Assembly (NCBI RefSeq): GCF_963676065.1
Contig: NZ_OY780933.1
Span: 3,202,122 to 3,266,121 of the forward strand
DNA length: 64,000 nucleotides
DNA from: Maridesulfovibrio sp.
GTDB taxonomy: Bacteria; Desulfobacterota; Desulfovibrionia; Desulfovibrionales; Desulfovibrionaceae
Direction of reading: 5' to 3'
Part shown: piece after piece, positions 36,957 to 47,980 of the stretch
Numbering within the stretch: the stretch's first letter is position 1
How the letters are laid out: every line of letters begins with the position of its first letter
Position numbers and translations under genes: made by a program
The notes under the pieces: model-generated
Told to the model about the DNA's origin: nothing
The model's database searches: none
The model's input: only the letters and a program-made list of their open reading frames with translations

Positions 36957-37050
36957 GTATCCCCCCGCGGTTATACCGCTCCGGAGCAACCCAGACAAAA
37001 AGCCAAGACTCCGGAAGCAGGAATCATTTCATTTACAAACGCAAAGTGCG

Positions 37051-37722
37051 TCAGCCATCTTGCACTTCCATACCTGCGGCAATAAACACCGCCGCAAGCA
37101 CAGTAAAAATATAAGCCTGGACCACACCGATCAAAAGTCCCAGCATCTGCATGATCACCGGAACAAACAGTGGCATGATAACCAGCAGAATGGCTCCCAT
37201 CATCGTACCACTGAGAATATTCCCGAAAAGACGGACGGCCAAAGCAAACGTCCTGCTTATTTCACCAATTACGTTGAAAGGTAGCATGAAAGGCGAAGGT
37301 TGCACATAACTTTTAAGGTAATTACGCAAGCCGTTCTGCTTAATCCCATAATAGGGAACAGAAAAAAATACGATCAGGCTAAACGCGGTGGTAGTGGAAA
37401 GTGAGCCGGTCGGAGGCTTGAATCCCGGCACTGCGGAAAGCAGGTTCGAGACGAGAATAAATATAAAAAGTGTTCCAAGGAGCGGAAGGAATTTTTCCGG
37501 CTGCTGATTTGTTGCGTCCTTAATCTGGGTAAGGAGTCCTCCCACCAAAACTTCCAGCAGATTCTGCTGATCCGAAATCCGCGCCTGTGATGTAACTTTA
37601 CGGGTTACAAACCATGAAAATCCCGCAAGCAGAGCCATGACCACCCATGTAAAAATGATGGTGGCGTTCAGCTTAAAGAATCCAAAGCTGAGATAGATGA
37701 TATGGTCCGGGCTTATTTCCAT
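37051..37722 (-). CDS. atpB: N-ATPase F0 a subunit
   Basis: The protein has 223 residues with about five membrane segments. The essential Arg lies in ALAVRLFGNILSG and the C-terminal helix contains QAYIFTVLAAVFIAAG. It forms the ion half-channels next to the c-ring. It overlaps atpR by 10 bases. Confidence 0.94.
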   Translation of the reverse strand: MEISPDHIIYLSFGFFKLNATIIFTWVVMALLAGFSWFVTRKVTSQARISDQQNLLEVLVGGLLTQIKDATNQQPEKFLPLLGTLFIFILVSNLLSAVPGFKPPTGSLSTTTAFSLIVFFSVPYYGIKQNGLRNYLKSYVQPSPFMLPFNVIGEISRTFALAVRLFGNILSGTMMGAILLVIMPLFVPVIMQMLGLLIGVVQAYIFTVLAAVFIAAGMEVQDG

Positions 37723-38030
37723 TCAACCCTCTTCATCTTAAAAAACTCCAATATGCCTACACCGCAATGATCTGCCAGCAGATAAGTCCGCAATAAATAA
37801 AATCCTAAGAAGGAGGACACAAACGGCAAAGCACCAAAATTCAAAACCTGTGTAAAACCCCAAAGGGTAATTCCGTATCGGCCCAGATAGCTGGACCAGA
37901 AAAATAGTTTTGGACGTTCACATCGGGGCAGCGTTCGCACTGTCAGCCACAGTCCTCCGAAATGAATTACGGATAGAAACAGACCGACACAGAACGCGGC
38001 GGAGATTATCATAAAACTATTTACGATCAT
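37713..38030 (-). CDS. atpR: N-ATPase AtpR membrane protein
   Basis: With ATG 38030 (MIVNSFMIIS, AAGGA upstream) the protein has 105 residues with three hydrophobic segments. A conserved-looking SSYLGRYGITLWGF carries Arg in a membrane setting. Family knowledge: AtpR is a small protein found only in N-ATPase operons and was suggested to help c-ring assembly. It overlaps atpQ by 14 bases and atpB by 10. Confidence 0.9.
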   Translation of the reverse strand: MIVNSFMIISAAFCVGLFLSVIHFGGLWLTVRTLPRCERPKLFFWSSYLGRYGITLWGFTQVLNFGALPFVSSFLGFYLLRTYLLADHCGVGILEFFKMKRVEWK

Positions 38031-38373
38031 CATTTCCTTCCTGTGATTTTGAATCCTTACACTCCCACTCATCGCGTTCTTTAATGATTTTATTTTTCTC
38101 CCGATTCATCCATATTCCGGCACAGAGGCATCCCAAGGCCAATCCGGCTCCGAGCATGGTCATTGTCCAGCTTATTTCAGCAGGCCAGCTGTGATCCATC
38201 CATGCGCCCAAAAGGCTTCCCAGCACGGCTGGTAATGCCACCAGCCACCCAACGGCTCCCATTGACCCGAAAGCAGACCACATGCCGACGGTACCTTTCT
38301 GACCTGCACGGATTTTGCGCTGTTCTTTCATACGCACTGATTTGCAGAATTCATCGGATTTACGTTCACTCAT
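38017..38373 (-). CDS. atpQ: N-ATPase AtpQ (AtpI-like) membrane protein
   Basis: The protein has 118 residues: a charged N-terminal tail, two membrane segments (about 32-55 and 68-90; GWLVALPAVLGSLLGAWMD and MTMLGAGLALGCLCAGIWM) and a charged C-terminal tail. It matches the small AtpI/AtpZ-type accessory protein. Its position between atpC and atpR is the diagnostic N-ATPase order. The start overlaps the atpC stop by 4 bases. Confidence 0.9.
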   Translation of the reverse strand: MSERKSDEFCKSVRMKEQRKIRAGQKGTVGMWSAFGSMGAVGWLVALPAVLGSLLGAWMDHSWPAEISWTMTMLGAGLALGCLCAGIWMNREKNKIIKERDEWECKDSKSQEGNDDRK

Positions 38374-38749
38374 ATGGTCTCCACTTCAATCAAAGTACGC
38401 ACAAACCCGGCTTCAAGCTTCGCGACCGCACTACGGGCGGACTTATCCGCTTCCGATGCTTCATCCTGCATACGCATAACCTCAATCTCCAATTCCCCCA
38501 ACTGTCCGGCAACAGCCGCTCTCGAAGAAACACGCACAGCATTCCCTTTCTTGACCAGAGCCCCTCCGTTCAATGCCAGATGATGTTCCTCCCCCTCGAC
38601 AACATAAGTAAATAAACCCGGCACAAGGGCCGAAGCGATATCTATATGGTTGGGAAGCAGGCAAAAGCCGCCCTGAGTACTTTCAGCCGTAATTTTATCA
38701 ACTGAAACATCCAGAAACAGACCGGCTGGTACCAAAATCCGAAGCTCCA

Positions 38750-38750
<1 letters not shown>
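38370..38750 (-). CDS. atpC: N-ATPase epsilon subunit
   Basis: With ATG 38750 (MELRILVPAGLFLDVSVDKI, GAGGAGG just upstream) the protein has 126 residues. The N-terminal beta barrel shows GGFCLLPNHIDIASALVPG; the C-terminal helices are present. It shares one base with the atpD stop (TGATG). It links the gamma shaft to the c-ring and may restrain the enzyme. Confidence 0.92.
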
Positions 38751-40225
<1,475 letters not shown>

Positions 40226-40317
40226 TCAAGTAAGCCCCTGCTCCTCTAATATTGACTTCCATAAATTTAAGAGTAGCCTGTCCCGGTCACAAACAAAACT
40301 TTCCGGAGTTATCAGAT

Positions 40318-41097
40318 ATGATCATAAAAAATAAGAAACAAATCGATCTCATGCGTGAGGCTGGGATACTGCTTCATAAAGCCCACATGGTGGCTAAAGA
40401 TATGTGTGAAGCCGGCGTTACCACCGAAGCAATTAATGCCGAAGTTGAAAAATTCATCACTTCCAATAATGCTGTTCCGCTTTTCAAAGGCGTTCCCGGC
40501 AAGGTTCCTTTTCCCGCCGGTTGCTGCATGTCCATCAATGAAGCCATTGTGCACGGCATCCCTTCCGCCAGAAAACTTGAAAACGGTGATATCCTCAGCA
40601 TCGATATCGGTGTCAAACTGAACGGCTGGTGTTCGGACTGCGCCTGCACCCACGCCATCGGTGAAATTGACGAAGAAAAGCAAAAGCTGATGGACGTTAC
40701 CGAAGAGTGCCTCCGCATTGCCATCAAAAGAATCAAGCCCGGAATCAAGTGGAGCAAAATCGCCAAGGAAATGGCTAAATATGCCCGCAATGCAGGTTTT
40801 TCCGTTGTTGAATCACTGGTCGGGCACGGCATTGGTGAAGGACTCTGGGAATCACCGCAGGTGCCGAACTACCACAGCAGACTGGTTAATGATTTCAAGC
40901 TCAAACAAGGGCTGGTAATTGCGGTTGAGCCCATGATCAACGCAGGTGTAAAAACCACTGAAACACTCAAGGATCACTGGACCATCGTAACTAAAGACGG
41001 AAAGCCCTCTGCTCATTTTGAGCACACTATCGCCGTAACGGCCAATGGTTCTCAGGTGCTCACTTGCGGTGAGAACGGTGAAGGCTGGGCATTATAG
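40318..41097 (+). CDS. map: Methionine aminopeptidase type I
   Basis: With ATG 40318 the protein has 259 residues; GGAG lies 9 bases upstream and the start MIIKNKKQIDLMREAG matches the family. All five metal ligands are present: Asp96, Asp107 (SDCAC), His170 (GHGIG), Glu204 (VEPM) and Glu235 (FEHT). It trims initiator Met from new proteins. Extra Cys in NGWCSDCACTHAIG are unusual but do not touch the ligands. recQ starts 6 bases later, so they share a transcript. Confidence 0.95.
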   Translation: MIIKNKKQIDLMREAGILLHKAHMVAKDMCEAGVTTEAINAEVEKFITSNNAVPLFKGVPGKVPFPAGCCMSINEAIVHGIPSARKLENGDILSIDIGVKLNGWCSDCACTHAIGEIDEEKQKLMDVTEECLRIAIKRIKPGIKWSKIAKEMAKYARNAGFSVVESLVGHGIGEGLWESPQVPNYHSRLVNDFKLKQGLVIAVEPMINAGVKTTETLKDHWTIVTKDGKPSAHFEHTIAVTANGSQVLTCGENGEGWAL

Positions 41098-41103
41098 AAC
41101 CAG

Positions 41104-43326
41104 ATGACAGTTCCCCGCACTCCCTTAGACGTCCTGCAAACAACCTACGGTTATGAATCATTCCGTGGGTTGCAGGAGGACGTAATCAACCGCATCATGA
41201 ACGGCGGCAATGCAGTTGTTTTCATGCCCACCGGGGGCGGCAAATCCGCCTGTTATCAGATTCCGGCCATTCTGCGTCCGGGAGTCGGTATCGTCATATC
41301 CCCGCTGATCGCCCTTATGCGTGATCAGGTCGCGGCTCTGCAACAGATGGGAGTGCGCGCAGCCTGTCTGAATTCTTCGGTACAACCATCCGAGGCCAAT
41401 CACATTATCCATGAACTGCACAGCGGAAACATGGACCTGCTCTATGTTGCTCCGGAACGACTGGCCCAGCCCGGTTTTCTGGATATGCTGAGCGGAATCA
41501 AAGTCAGCATCATCGCCATTGATGAAGCGCATTGCGTTGCTCAGTGGGGGCATGATTTCCGGCCGGATTATCTACGGCTTTCAGTATTTGCGGAAATGTT
41601 CCCATCCGTGCCGCGCATGGCCCTTACCGCCACCGCCGACGGCCCCACCCGCAAGGAAATACTGCACCGTTTGTCCTTCAGCGAGGATGACATTTTCGCC
41701 ACCGGATTCGACCGTCCGAACATCCGCTATACCGTTGTGCCCAAGGAGAGTGAAAAGAGCCAGTTGCTCAACTTCATCAAGAATGACCATTTTTCCGAAT
41801 GCGGTATCGTTTACCGCATGAGCCGTAAAAAAGTGGAATCAACTGCTGCATGGCTCTGTAAACAGGGCATCAACGCCTTGCCCTACCATGCCGGACTTGA
41901 TGCTCAAACCAGAGAAGCCAATCAGGCCCGCTTTATGTCCGAAGATGGGATTGTCATGGTCGCGACCATTGCCTTCGGAATGGGTATCGACAAACCGGAT
42001 GTCCGCTACGTAGCGCATCTGGATCTGCCCAAGACCATTGAAGCCTATTATCAGGAGACAGGCCGTGCAGGGCGAGACGGTCTGCCCGCCGAAGCGTGGA
42101 TGTCCGTAGGGATTCAGGACATAGGTTTCCTGAAACGGATGATTATGTCCGGCAATGCACCGGATGACCGTAAAGCACTTGAACTTCGTAAGCTGAACGC
42201 CCTGCTCGCCTATTGCGAATCTCCGGGCTGCCTGCGCCAGTCTTTGCTATCATATTTCGGTGAGGATATGGAAAAACCGTGTGGCAACTGTTTTACCTGC
42301 ATCCATCCGCCATCCACTTTTGACGGAACGATTCCCGCCCAAAAGGCACTTTCCAATATTTACCGCACAGAGCAGCTTTTCGGAGCCAATTACCTTATTG
42401 ATATCCTGCTGGGTAAAGAAAACAAACGCATTTCAGCTCAGGGTCATAACACCTTAAGCACATACGGTATCGGTAAAGAATTTAATTCCGATGAATGGCT
42501 CTCCATCCATCGTCAGCTTGTTTCCCAAGGGCTGGTTGATGTCGATATGGAAGGTTACGGATCGCTTAAACTAAACGCTAAAAGCTGGGAAGTTCTGCGC
42601 CAGAAACGTAATGTGGCCCTGCGTAAAGATCCGGTACTGGGCAAGACCAAGACCCGCCGGGCTAAAAAGAAATTGATTATCGGCGATGCGAACAGCCCCT
42701 CACTTTCCACTCCCGAAGCACAAGAGCTGCTGGAGTCACTGCGTTCGCTGCGCAGCACTCTGGCCAAGGAACAGCATGTTCCGGCCTATACTATTTTCGC
42801 GGACAAAACACTTCTGGAACTGGGCTGTTACCGACCCCGCACTACTGGGGAACTGTATGCGGTCAGCGGTCTTGGAGACCAGAAAATTTTCCGCTACGGC
42901 GCAGCTATAGTTGAAGTCCTGCTGGCACATGAAGAAAAACACGGCAGGCCGAGTGACCTTTTTCCCATCCCGGAAGATAAAATCAAGGAAGCGCCTTCAT
43001 CCAAGCCCAAGAAAGAAGGCCCCGTAGTTTCCGCATCCGCGCAGGAAACACTTGAACTGTTTGAAGAATTAATGGACGTTGAAAAAGTTGCCGAGACCCG
43101 CAATATTAAATCAGCAACCATCTACGCCCACCTCACTTCCTGCATCGCGGCAGGCAAGGTAGATGTTAGCGACGTATTAGATTTAAGCGCTTCAGAACTG
43201 GAATGCCTTAAGGATACCCTTGCATTTTACAAGGAAGAAGGTCTCATGCAGCTCACCCCGATATTTAACGGACTATACGGCAATTATTCATATGAAGTTC
43301 TGCGTATGATCCGGGCCGGCCAATAA
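41104..43326 (+). CDS. recQ: RecQ ATP-dependent DNA helicase
   Basis: The protein has 740 residues. Motif I PTGGGKS (Lys47) and the DEAH box (140-143) are present, followed by helicase motif VI (YYQETGRAGRDG). The zinc-binding Cys set (CESPGCLRQ, CGNCFTC), a winged-helix RQC region and an HRDC-like segment (about 540-610) follow. At the C-terminus an HTH-40-like segment (VEKVAETRNIKSATIYAHL) is extra relative to E. coli RecQ (about 610). It unwinds DNA 3' to 5' in recombination repair. Terminator downstream. Confidence 0.96.
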   Translation: MTVPRTPLDVLQTTYGYESFRGLQEDVINRIMNGGNAVVFMPTGGGKSACYQIPAILRPGVGIVISPLIALMRDQVAALQQMGVRAACLNSSVQPSEANHIIHELHSGNMDLLYVAPERLAQPGFLDMLSGIKVSIIAIDEAHCVAQWGHDFRPDYLRLSVFAEMFPSVPRMALTATADGPTRKEILHRLSFSEDDIFATGFDRPNIRYTVVPKESEKSQLLNFIKNDHFSECGIVYRMSRKKVESTAAWLCKQGINALPYHAGLDAQTREANQARFMSEDGIVMVATIAFGMGIDKPDVRYVAHLDLPKTIEAYYQETGRAGRDGLPAEAWMSVGIQDIGFLKRMIMSGNAPDDRKALELRKLNALLAYCESPGCLRQSLLSYFGEDMEKPCGNCFTCIHPPSTFDGTIPAQKALSNIYRTEQLFGANYLIDILLGKENKRISAQGHNTLSTYGIGKEFNSDEWLSIHRQLVSQGLVDVDMEGYGSLKLNAKSWEVLRQKRNVALRKDPVLGKTKTRRAKKKLIIGDANSPSLSTPEAQELLESLRSLRSTLAKEQHVPAYTIFADKTLLELGCYRPRTTGELYAVSGLGDQKIFRYGAAIVEVLLAHEEKHGRPSDLFPIPEDKIKEAPSSKPKKEGPVVSASAQETLELFEELMDVEKVAETRNIKSATIYAHLTSCIAAGKVDVSDVLDLSASELECLKDTLAFYKEEGLMQLTPIFNGLYGNYSYEVLRMIRAGQ

Positions 43327-43361
43327 AAAAACCGACCGGCTTTAAAAGCAGGCCGGTTTTA
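43325..43361. terminator. Bidirectional terminator between recQ and the ppnN-like gene
   Basis: The stem AAAAACCGACCGGC/GCAGGCCGGTTTT has a TTTAAAA loop and serves both converging genes. Confidence 0.88.
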
Positions 43362-43385
43362 TTCCTACCGTATAATTTAAAATCA

Positions 43386-44726
43386 TTAAGCGATTCTATA
43401 AGCCGGAGTGTTGCTCTTACTGGGATGAATCCTGCCCTGCAGAGCCAGTTTACGTACCAACTGGTCAGTAGCGTCCAGAATCTTTTTATCGCCATTAATA
43501 AGCGGTCTGTCGTCGCCCCATGAATCAAGCATATCAGGATCTTTAACCGTGAGATGAACCACTGCGGAAAAGAAACGGCGCAGGTTGATCAAAAGAGAAA
43601 AAGGCTCCTGATCACGGGAAAGATTCAGACCTTCCATTGATTCAAAGGTCACCTCGAACGGTTCCTGAATCAGAGGATGAAAAACAAGGTCATCGTTCCA
43701 GAGATAGCGTGTATTCAGGTACTGTGACTGGTAAGCCACATAATTGGCGTAGGTCCGGGCCGTGCCCACATGGACATTGTAAAGACCATCCAAGGCATCG
43801 CCGAAGCAGATGTTAAGATACTCTACCAACTCCTTGAAATAAATACCGCCTCCTTTTTCCACCAAATCGAATTCATAAGGAATCTCCCTATTCTCAGGCA
43901 CGGAAAGGAGAGCGAGCATGGTCAGAATCTCCTCGACCGTACCGGCGCCTCCGGGATGGACTTTACCGCGATGCGAGGCACGGATAAATGCTTCCATGCG
44001 CTCTTCAATAGTCGGAAAAGTCAGCAACTGGGTGACCAGTTCATTAGGCGCTTCAGCAGCGAGAATCTGTTTCTCGGAAAAACCGATAAAGTCCCGGAAG
44101 CCGAATCTTTCAAATGAATTCTGCTTACCGTATGCCACCTGCGCTCCCTTGAACGGAGCTTTCATGATGCCTACACCACACCCGGTGATATTCTCCATGT
44201 CGGGCATAAAAAGCGCAGTCCAGTATCCTAGTTCTTTAGCAAAATTATATTCATCAAGAGGAACCTGATGTCCCCCCCATGTGAACATGACAAGGCCGCG
44301 CTCACCACGATACATCAGCCCGGAATGCTCCACAAATTTCTTTGTGTTGCTGGAGCGGTTGCAATCAACTCCGCAATCGAATTGGGGGGCAAAAATTATA
44401 TCACGAATTACCGCGGAAATGTGCTCCACAGACTGCCAGATAACATTACGGCCATCGTAGAGACAATCCCTAGGCACACGGGAGCACCGTAAATACACAT
44501 GCCCGTTTACCGGTGCCACTTCAATCTGCATATCTTTAAATTTCACGCGTATTTCGCGTGTATCGCAGACATCATTCTTATGTACATTAATTAAAGCACC
44601 GATGATCTCAGTCATGCGGTTCTTAGGATCAGCCAGCCCTTTGGCAAGACGTTCAATGTCAGCTTCGCTGAACTGCTGTGAAACAATCCTGCGGGGAAGA
44701 ATGGGAATCTTTAATTCAGTTTGCAT
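43386..44726 (-). CDS. ppnN: PpnN-like nucleotide 5'-monophosphate nucleosidase (LOG family)
   Basis: With ATG 44726 the protein has 446 residues, close to E. coli PpnN (454). The LOG signature is HPGGAGTVEEI with an Arg a few residues before (SHRGKVHPGG), and the N-terminal region matches DUF4478-type and the C-terminal DUF3412-type parts. Family knowledge: it cleaves purine nucleoside monophosphates to base and ribose phosphate, and in some bacteria is controlled by (p)ppGpp. No strong Shine-Dalgarno is seen, so the start is uncertain (44762 possible). Confidence 0.88.
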   Translation of the reverse strand: MQTELKIPILPRRIVSQQFSEADIERLAKGLADPKNRMTEIIGALINVHKNDVCDTREIRVKFKDMQIEVAPVNGHVYLRCSRVPRDCLYDGRNVIWQSVEHISAVIRDIIFAPQFDCGVDCNRSSNTKKFVEHSGLMYRGERGLVMFTWGGHQVPLDEYNFAKELGYWTALFMPDMENITGCGVGIMKAPFKGAQVAYGKQNSFERFGFRDFIGFSEKQILAAEAPNELVTQLLTFPTIEERMEAFIRASHRGKVHPGGAGTVEEILTMLALLSVPENREIPYEFDLVEKGGGIYFKELVEYLNICFGDALDGLYNVHVGTARTYANYVAYQSQYLNTRYLWNDDLVFHPLIQEPFEVTFESMEGLNLSRDQEPFSLLINLRRFFSAVVHLTVKDPDMLDSWGDDRPLINGDKKILDATDQLVRKLALQGRIHPSKSNTPAYRIA

Positions 44727-44845
44727 AATGGAAATGAGTAATCGGAACGTAATTAAATGCAAGGATAATTTGCATTTCAGGGCAAAAACAAGAGCAGATT
44801 ATCATAAAATTTAACACAAAACAGCCAGAGTCCCTGCATAATAAG

Positions 44846-44880
44846 AAAAGCCCCTCGCAACAAAAGTTGCAAGGGGCTTT
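44846..44880 (-). terminator. Terminator of tRNA-Ser copy 2
   Basis: Minus-strand stem AAGCCCCTTGCAAC/GTTGCGAGGGGCTT with loop TTTT. Same hairpin as copy 3 and nearly that of copy 1. Confidence 0.85.
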
Positions 44881-44892
44881 GTAAATTCAAGC

Positions 44893-44982
44893 TGGCGGAG
44901 AGGAGAGGATTCGAACCTCCGATAGCGTTAACTATACACGCTTTCCAGGCGTGCTCCTTAAGCCGGACTCGGACACCTCTCC
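44893..44982 (-). tRNA. tRNA-Ser, anticodon GGA (copy 2 of 3)
   Basis: It is identical in all 90 bases to copy 1 (see that entry for the arms) and has encoded CCA. It lies between the ppnN-like gene and the secreted repeat protein. Confidence 0.97.
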
Positions 44983-44996
44983 GCTTGGAAGAAATG

Positions 44997-45025
44997 TATC
45001 TAGCTAAATCAGCGCACATTGGCAA
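44997..45025 (-). promoter_or_regulatory. Promoter of tRNA-Ser copy 2
   Basis: TTGCCA and TAGATA (minus strand) are 17 bases apart; the ATTTAGC string before the -10 is shared with the other copies. Confidence 0.8.
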
Positions 45026-45214
45026 GCTTTTTTTCAATTATTTTGAAATAAATTTGATAAATGCGAACCAGAAACGACATTTGATCTTATAGCCGGTCTT
45101 TTTTTCATAAAAATATCTTTAGAAAATAAAATACCTAGCGATTTAAAATACATCTCACTATAGAATTGACTTCAAAAATAAGTTAAGCTTCTTAAAATTT
45201 AAAGGAGTTGTAAA

Positions 45215-46555
45215 ATGTCCCGTACAAGTAAAATCATACTGTTATTTTTAATTTTATTTCTAAACTTTACATCATTTTCATTAGCAACAGACATGTCGCA
45301 AGGGCTGCAATGTCCGCCGGGATGGAATGATAACAGGGCTGCTAGAGGGAACGACCTGATAAAACAATGCATTTCCCCTTCCCAAGATGCTTTTATAGAG
45401 CTTTACGCCGCTCCCGGTCAGGAAGTACCATTCGGCAAATTGCTTGATGCGTGGACACAGGAAATGACGCAGCGCGGCCTGCCCTTTCAGAACATTATTT
45501 CAGAGCAACCCGGACAAGTTTCCGGATATCCTGCGGTGACACGGGTTTATTCAGGGCATACACGCGAGGGCAATCAATTCGATTCGTCATTGGTAGCATC
45601 CCGCTATAACGGAGTGAATTACGTTTTTCAGGGACTTTCCCTAAAAGGCCGAGAACAAGCCCGGCAGGAAGTTCGGAAGGCCATGAATACATGGTACTAT
45701 CCGGGAACAGCTCAGCAGGGATTCAGCAGCCCGCAAGGCGGACTGCCGCTTGGGTCCGGCAACTCCGCCAACACCCCGTACGGGAATGATCCATACTCAA
45801 ACCAACAGACCGGAGCCGCAAACTCCGCGATGCACGGGCATAATGCAAATTCCGGTAACTCACTGCCTACCATAGTCGGAACTTTCATAGCGGACAAAAA
45901 GGATTATTGGGGAGGACATTACTATTACCGGATGTATCAATTCTTCAGTGACGGAACATTTATATCCGGCAACAAAAATGCTGCCACAGGAAAAATAGAC
46001 GTAGATTCACATAAAAAAAGCTATAAGATATCTAAATCAGGGAATAATTTCACGATCAGCAGCGGCAAATCCTGTACTGATGGATACGTAACAGACACCG
46101 AAAGCAACTCCATCACACGGTTTAAAAGCGGCTGCTATTCTTCCGGTGGCAAAGCCATTTACTTCAGGAAAATACCCGGTAACCTCGCTAATAGCGGAGC
46201 TTCGGCCAGTACTACCAATTCACAAGACGGAAAACCCACCCTTACTGGTCTATTCATAGCGGACAAAAAGGACTACTTCGGGGGCAGGTACTACCTACGC
46301 ATGTACCAATATTTCGGCGATGGTACTTACCTTTCAGGCAATAAGGATATCAAGACCGGTAAAATTGATATGAGCACGAACAGATCCCGCTACAAATTAT
46401 CTAAATCTGGAAAATCATATGCTATTCAAGGCAGCGAAACCTACTGCACTCAAGGATGGGTGACTAAGATTCAAAACAACGCAGTTACCAGATTTAAAAG
46501 CGGATGCTACACTTCCGGCGGCAAGAAGATGTATTTTTACAAAATAAAAAATTAA
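45215..46555 (+). CDS. Secreted protein with two tandem about 105-residue repeats
   Basis: The protein has 446 residues. A signal peptide is clear (hydrophobic 7-22, cleavage near LAT at about 25). An N-terminal domain (about 30-165) is unassigned. A Gly/Asn/Ser-rich linker (165-218) follows. Two homologous repeats occupy about 222-325 and 342-446: each starts with a hydrophobic strand then FIADKKDY, contains RMYQ-F-x-DGT and KTGKID-like strings, and ends TRFKSGCY-SGGK. Each repeat has a Cys pair, probably a disulfide. AAAGGAG precedes the ATG. No enzyme motif seen. It is probably periplasmic or extracellular. Confidence 0.75.
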   Translation: MSRTSKIILLFLILFLNFTSFSLATDMSQGLQCPPGWNDNRAARGNDLIKQCISPSQDAFIELYAAPGQEVPFGKLLDAWTQEMTQRGLPFQNIISEQPGQVSGYPAVTRVYSGHTREGNQFDSSLVASRYNGVNYVFQGLSLKGREQARQEVRKAMNTWYYPGTAQQGFSSPQGGLPLGSGNSANTPYGNDPYSNQQTGAANSAMHGHNANSGNSLPTIVGTFIADKKDYWGGHYYYRMYQFFSDGTFISGNKNAATGKIDVDSHKKSYKISKSGNNFTISSGKSCTDGYVTDTESNSITRFKSGCYSSGGKAIYFRKIPGNLANSGASASTTNSQDGKPTLTGLFIADKKDYFGGRYYLRMYQYFGDGTYLSGNKDIKTGKIDMSTNRSRYKLSKSGKSYAIQGSETYCTQGWVTKIQNNAVTRFKSGCYTSGGKKMYFYKIKN

Positions 46556-46566
46556 GCTGCATCATA

Positions 46567-46604
46567 AAGAATCCCCTCACACAAAAATGTTGCGAGGGGA
46601 TTCT
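46567..46604 (+). terminator. Intrinsic terminator of the repeat-protein gene
   Basis: A perfect 12-base stem AAGAATCCCCTC/GAGGGGATTCTT surrounds a 14-base loop. It may also serve the convergent TRAP genes. Confidence 0.85.
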
Positions 46605-46642
46605 TGTATTTTAAGCCAAAGATTAAATCTTTAATAACATTC

Positions 46643-47980
46643 TTAAGTGCCAATCATCTTCTGCGGCAGATAAAAAACTATTTCCGGAAAAATGGTCACT
46701 AAAACAACCATCAGGACCATGATGACAAAGAAAGGAAAAGTCGCCTTCAAAATATCCTTCACATTGTCATTGGTTATGTACTGGATGACGAAGATGGAAA
46801 AGCCGACCGGCGGCGTGACCTGTGACAACTCAACCATAAAAACCACAAAAATACCGAACCAGAGCGGATCGAATCCCGCTGCGATTACAATAGGCAGAAC
46901 AATGGGCAGGGTCATAACCACGATGGAAATTCCGTCCAGAATCATTCCCAGCATTACATACATAATGCCCAGCACGAAAATAAGCATATACGGCGACAAA
47001 TTCAGGGTGGCGATAAATTTGGACAGCGCCGTGGCAATCCCCAGAAACCCGACCACCTGAGACAGAAATGCAGCACCGCAGATAATGAAACAGATCATGC
47101 CACTGGTCTTTACCGCGGATAGCAACGCCTCCTTAAAATTGTTCAGAGTCAGATTCTTGAACCAGATAGCGATACCCAGTGCTCCGAGCACGCCGATTAC
47201 CGCCGCCTCTGTGGGAGTGGTCAATCCGGCATAAATACCGCCGAGAACTACAGTAATAAGCAGGAAGACCGGAAAAAGATCCTTCAATGATCCAATACGC
47301 TGAGCAGCGGTGAACTTCTCCTTATCCTGCGGTACCAGCGTAGGGTCCATCATGCAGCGAACGATAATGTACAGGGAATAAACACCCGCAAGAGTCAGTC
47401 CCGGTATGACCCCGGCAATAAACAACTGCCCGATGGAAGTATCGGACAGAATTCCGTAGATGATCATAATCAGACTGGGCGGAATCAAAAAACCGAGCGT
47501 CCCCGACCCCGCCAGCGAACCGATAGCCAGACTCTTGTGGTAGCCTCGCTCGGAAAGCTCGTTATAGGTGATTTTACCTACGGTTGCAGTGGTTGCCGCA
47601 CTCGAACCGGAAACAGCCGCGAATAGGGAACAGGCCACCACATTAATGTGATACAACCGGCCAGGAATATTGGAAAGCCAAGGAACCAGCCCATTAAGCA
47701 ACCGGGTGGAAATAGAGGTTCTGTAGAGAATTTCACCCATGAGGATAAACAGCGGCAAAGCTGAAAGCGGCCATGAATTCATGGTGTTCCACATTGAGTT
47801 AGCCATAAGATCGCCGATCTTATCCCAGACCGAAATCGTCGGTGGTAAATTCATTTTGCAAAAGAGCATACCGCAAATGGCTGCCGCGTACAGGGAAAAA
47901 CCTATCCACAGCCCGGAAAGAAGAAACAGAACCATAGCTCCAACCAGAAAAACAGCTAACATCAGAGGATCACTAATCAT
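46643..47980 (-). CDS. dctM: TRAP transporter large membrane subunit (DctM family), system 1
   Basis: The protein has 445 residues with about 12 membrane segments, normal for DctM. The family signature FILMGEILYRTSISTRL and the SGSSAATTATVGKITYNE region are present. It provides the ion-driven import path with DctQ. Overlaps dctQ by 8 bases. The substrate cannot be read from this protein; the divergent hyuAB genes suggest a hydantoin-type or related ureide. Confidence 0.93.
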   Translation of the reverse strand: MISDPLMLAVFLVGAMVLFLLSGLWIGFSLYAAAICGMLFCKMNLPPTISVWDKIGDLMANSMWNTMNSWPLSALPLFILMGEILYRTSISTRLLNGLVPWLSNIPGRLYHINVVACSLFAAVSGSSAATTATVGKITYNELSERGYHKSLAIGSLAGSGTLGFLIPPSLIMIIYGILSDTSIGQLFIAGVIPGLTLAGVYSLYIIVRCMMDPTLVPQDKEKFTAAQRIGSLKDLFPVFLLITVVLGGIYAGLTTPTEAAVIGVLGALGIAIWFKNLTLNNFKEALLSAVKTSGMICFIICGAAFLSQVVGFLGIATALSKFIATLNLSPYMLIFVLGIMYVMLGMILDGISIVVMTLPIVLPIVIAAGFDPLWFGIFVVFMVELSQVTPPVGFSIFVIQYITNDNVKDILKATFPFFVIMVLMVVLVTIFPEIVFYLPQKMIGT

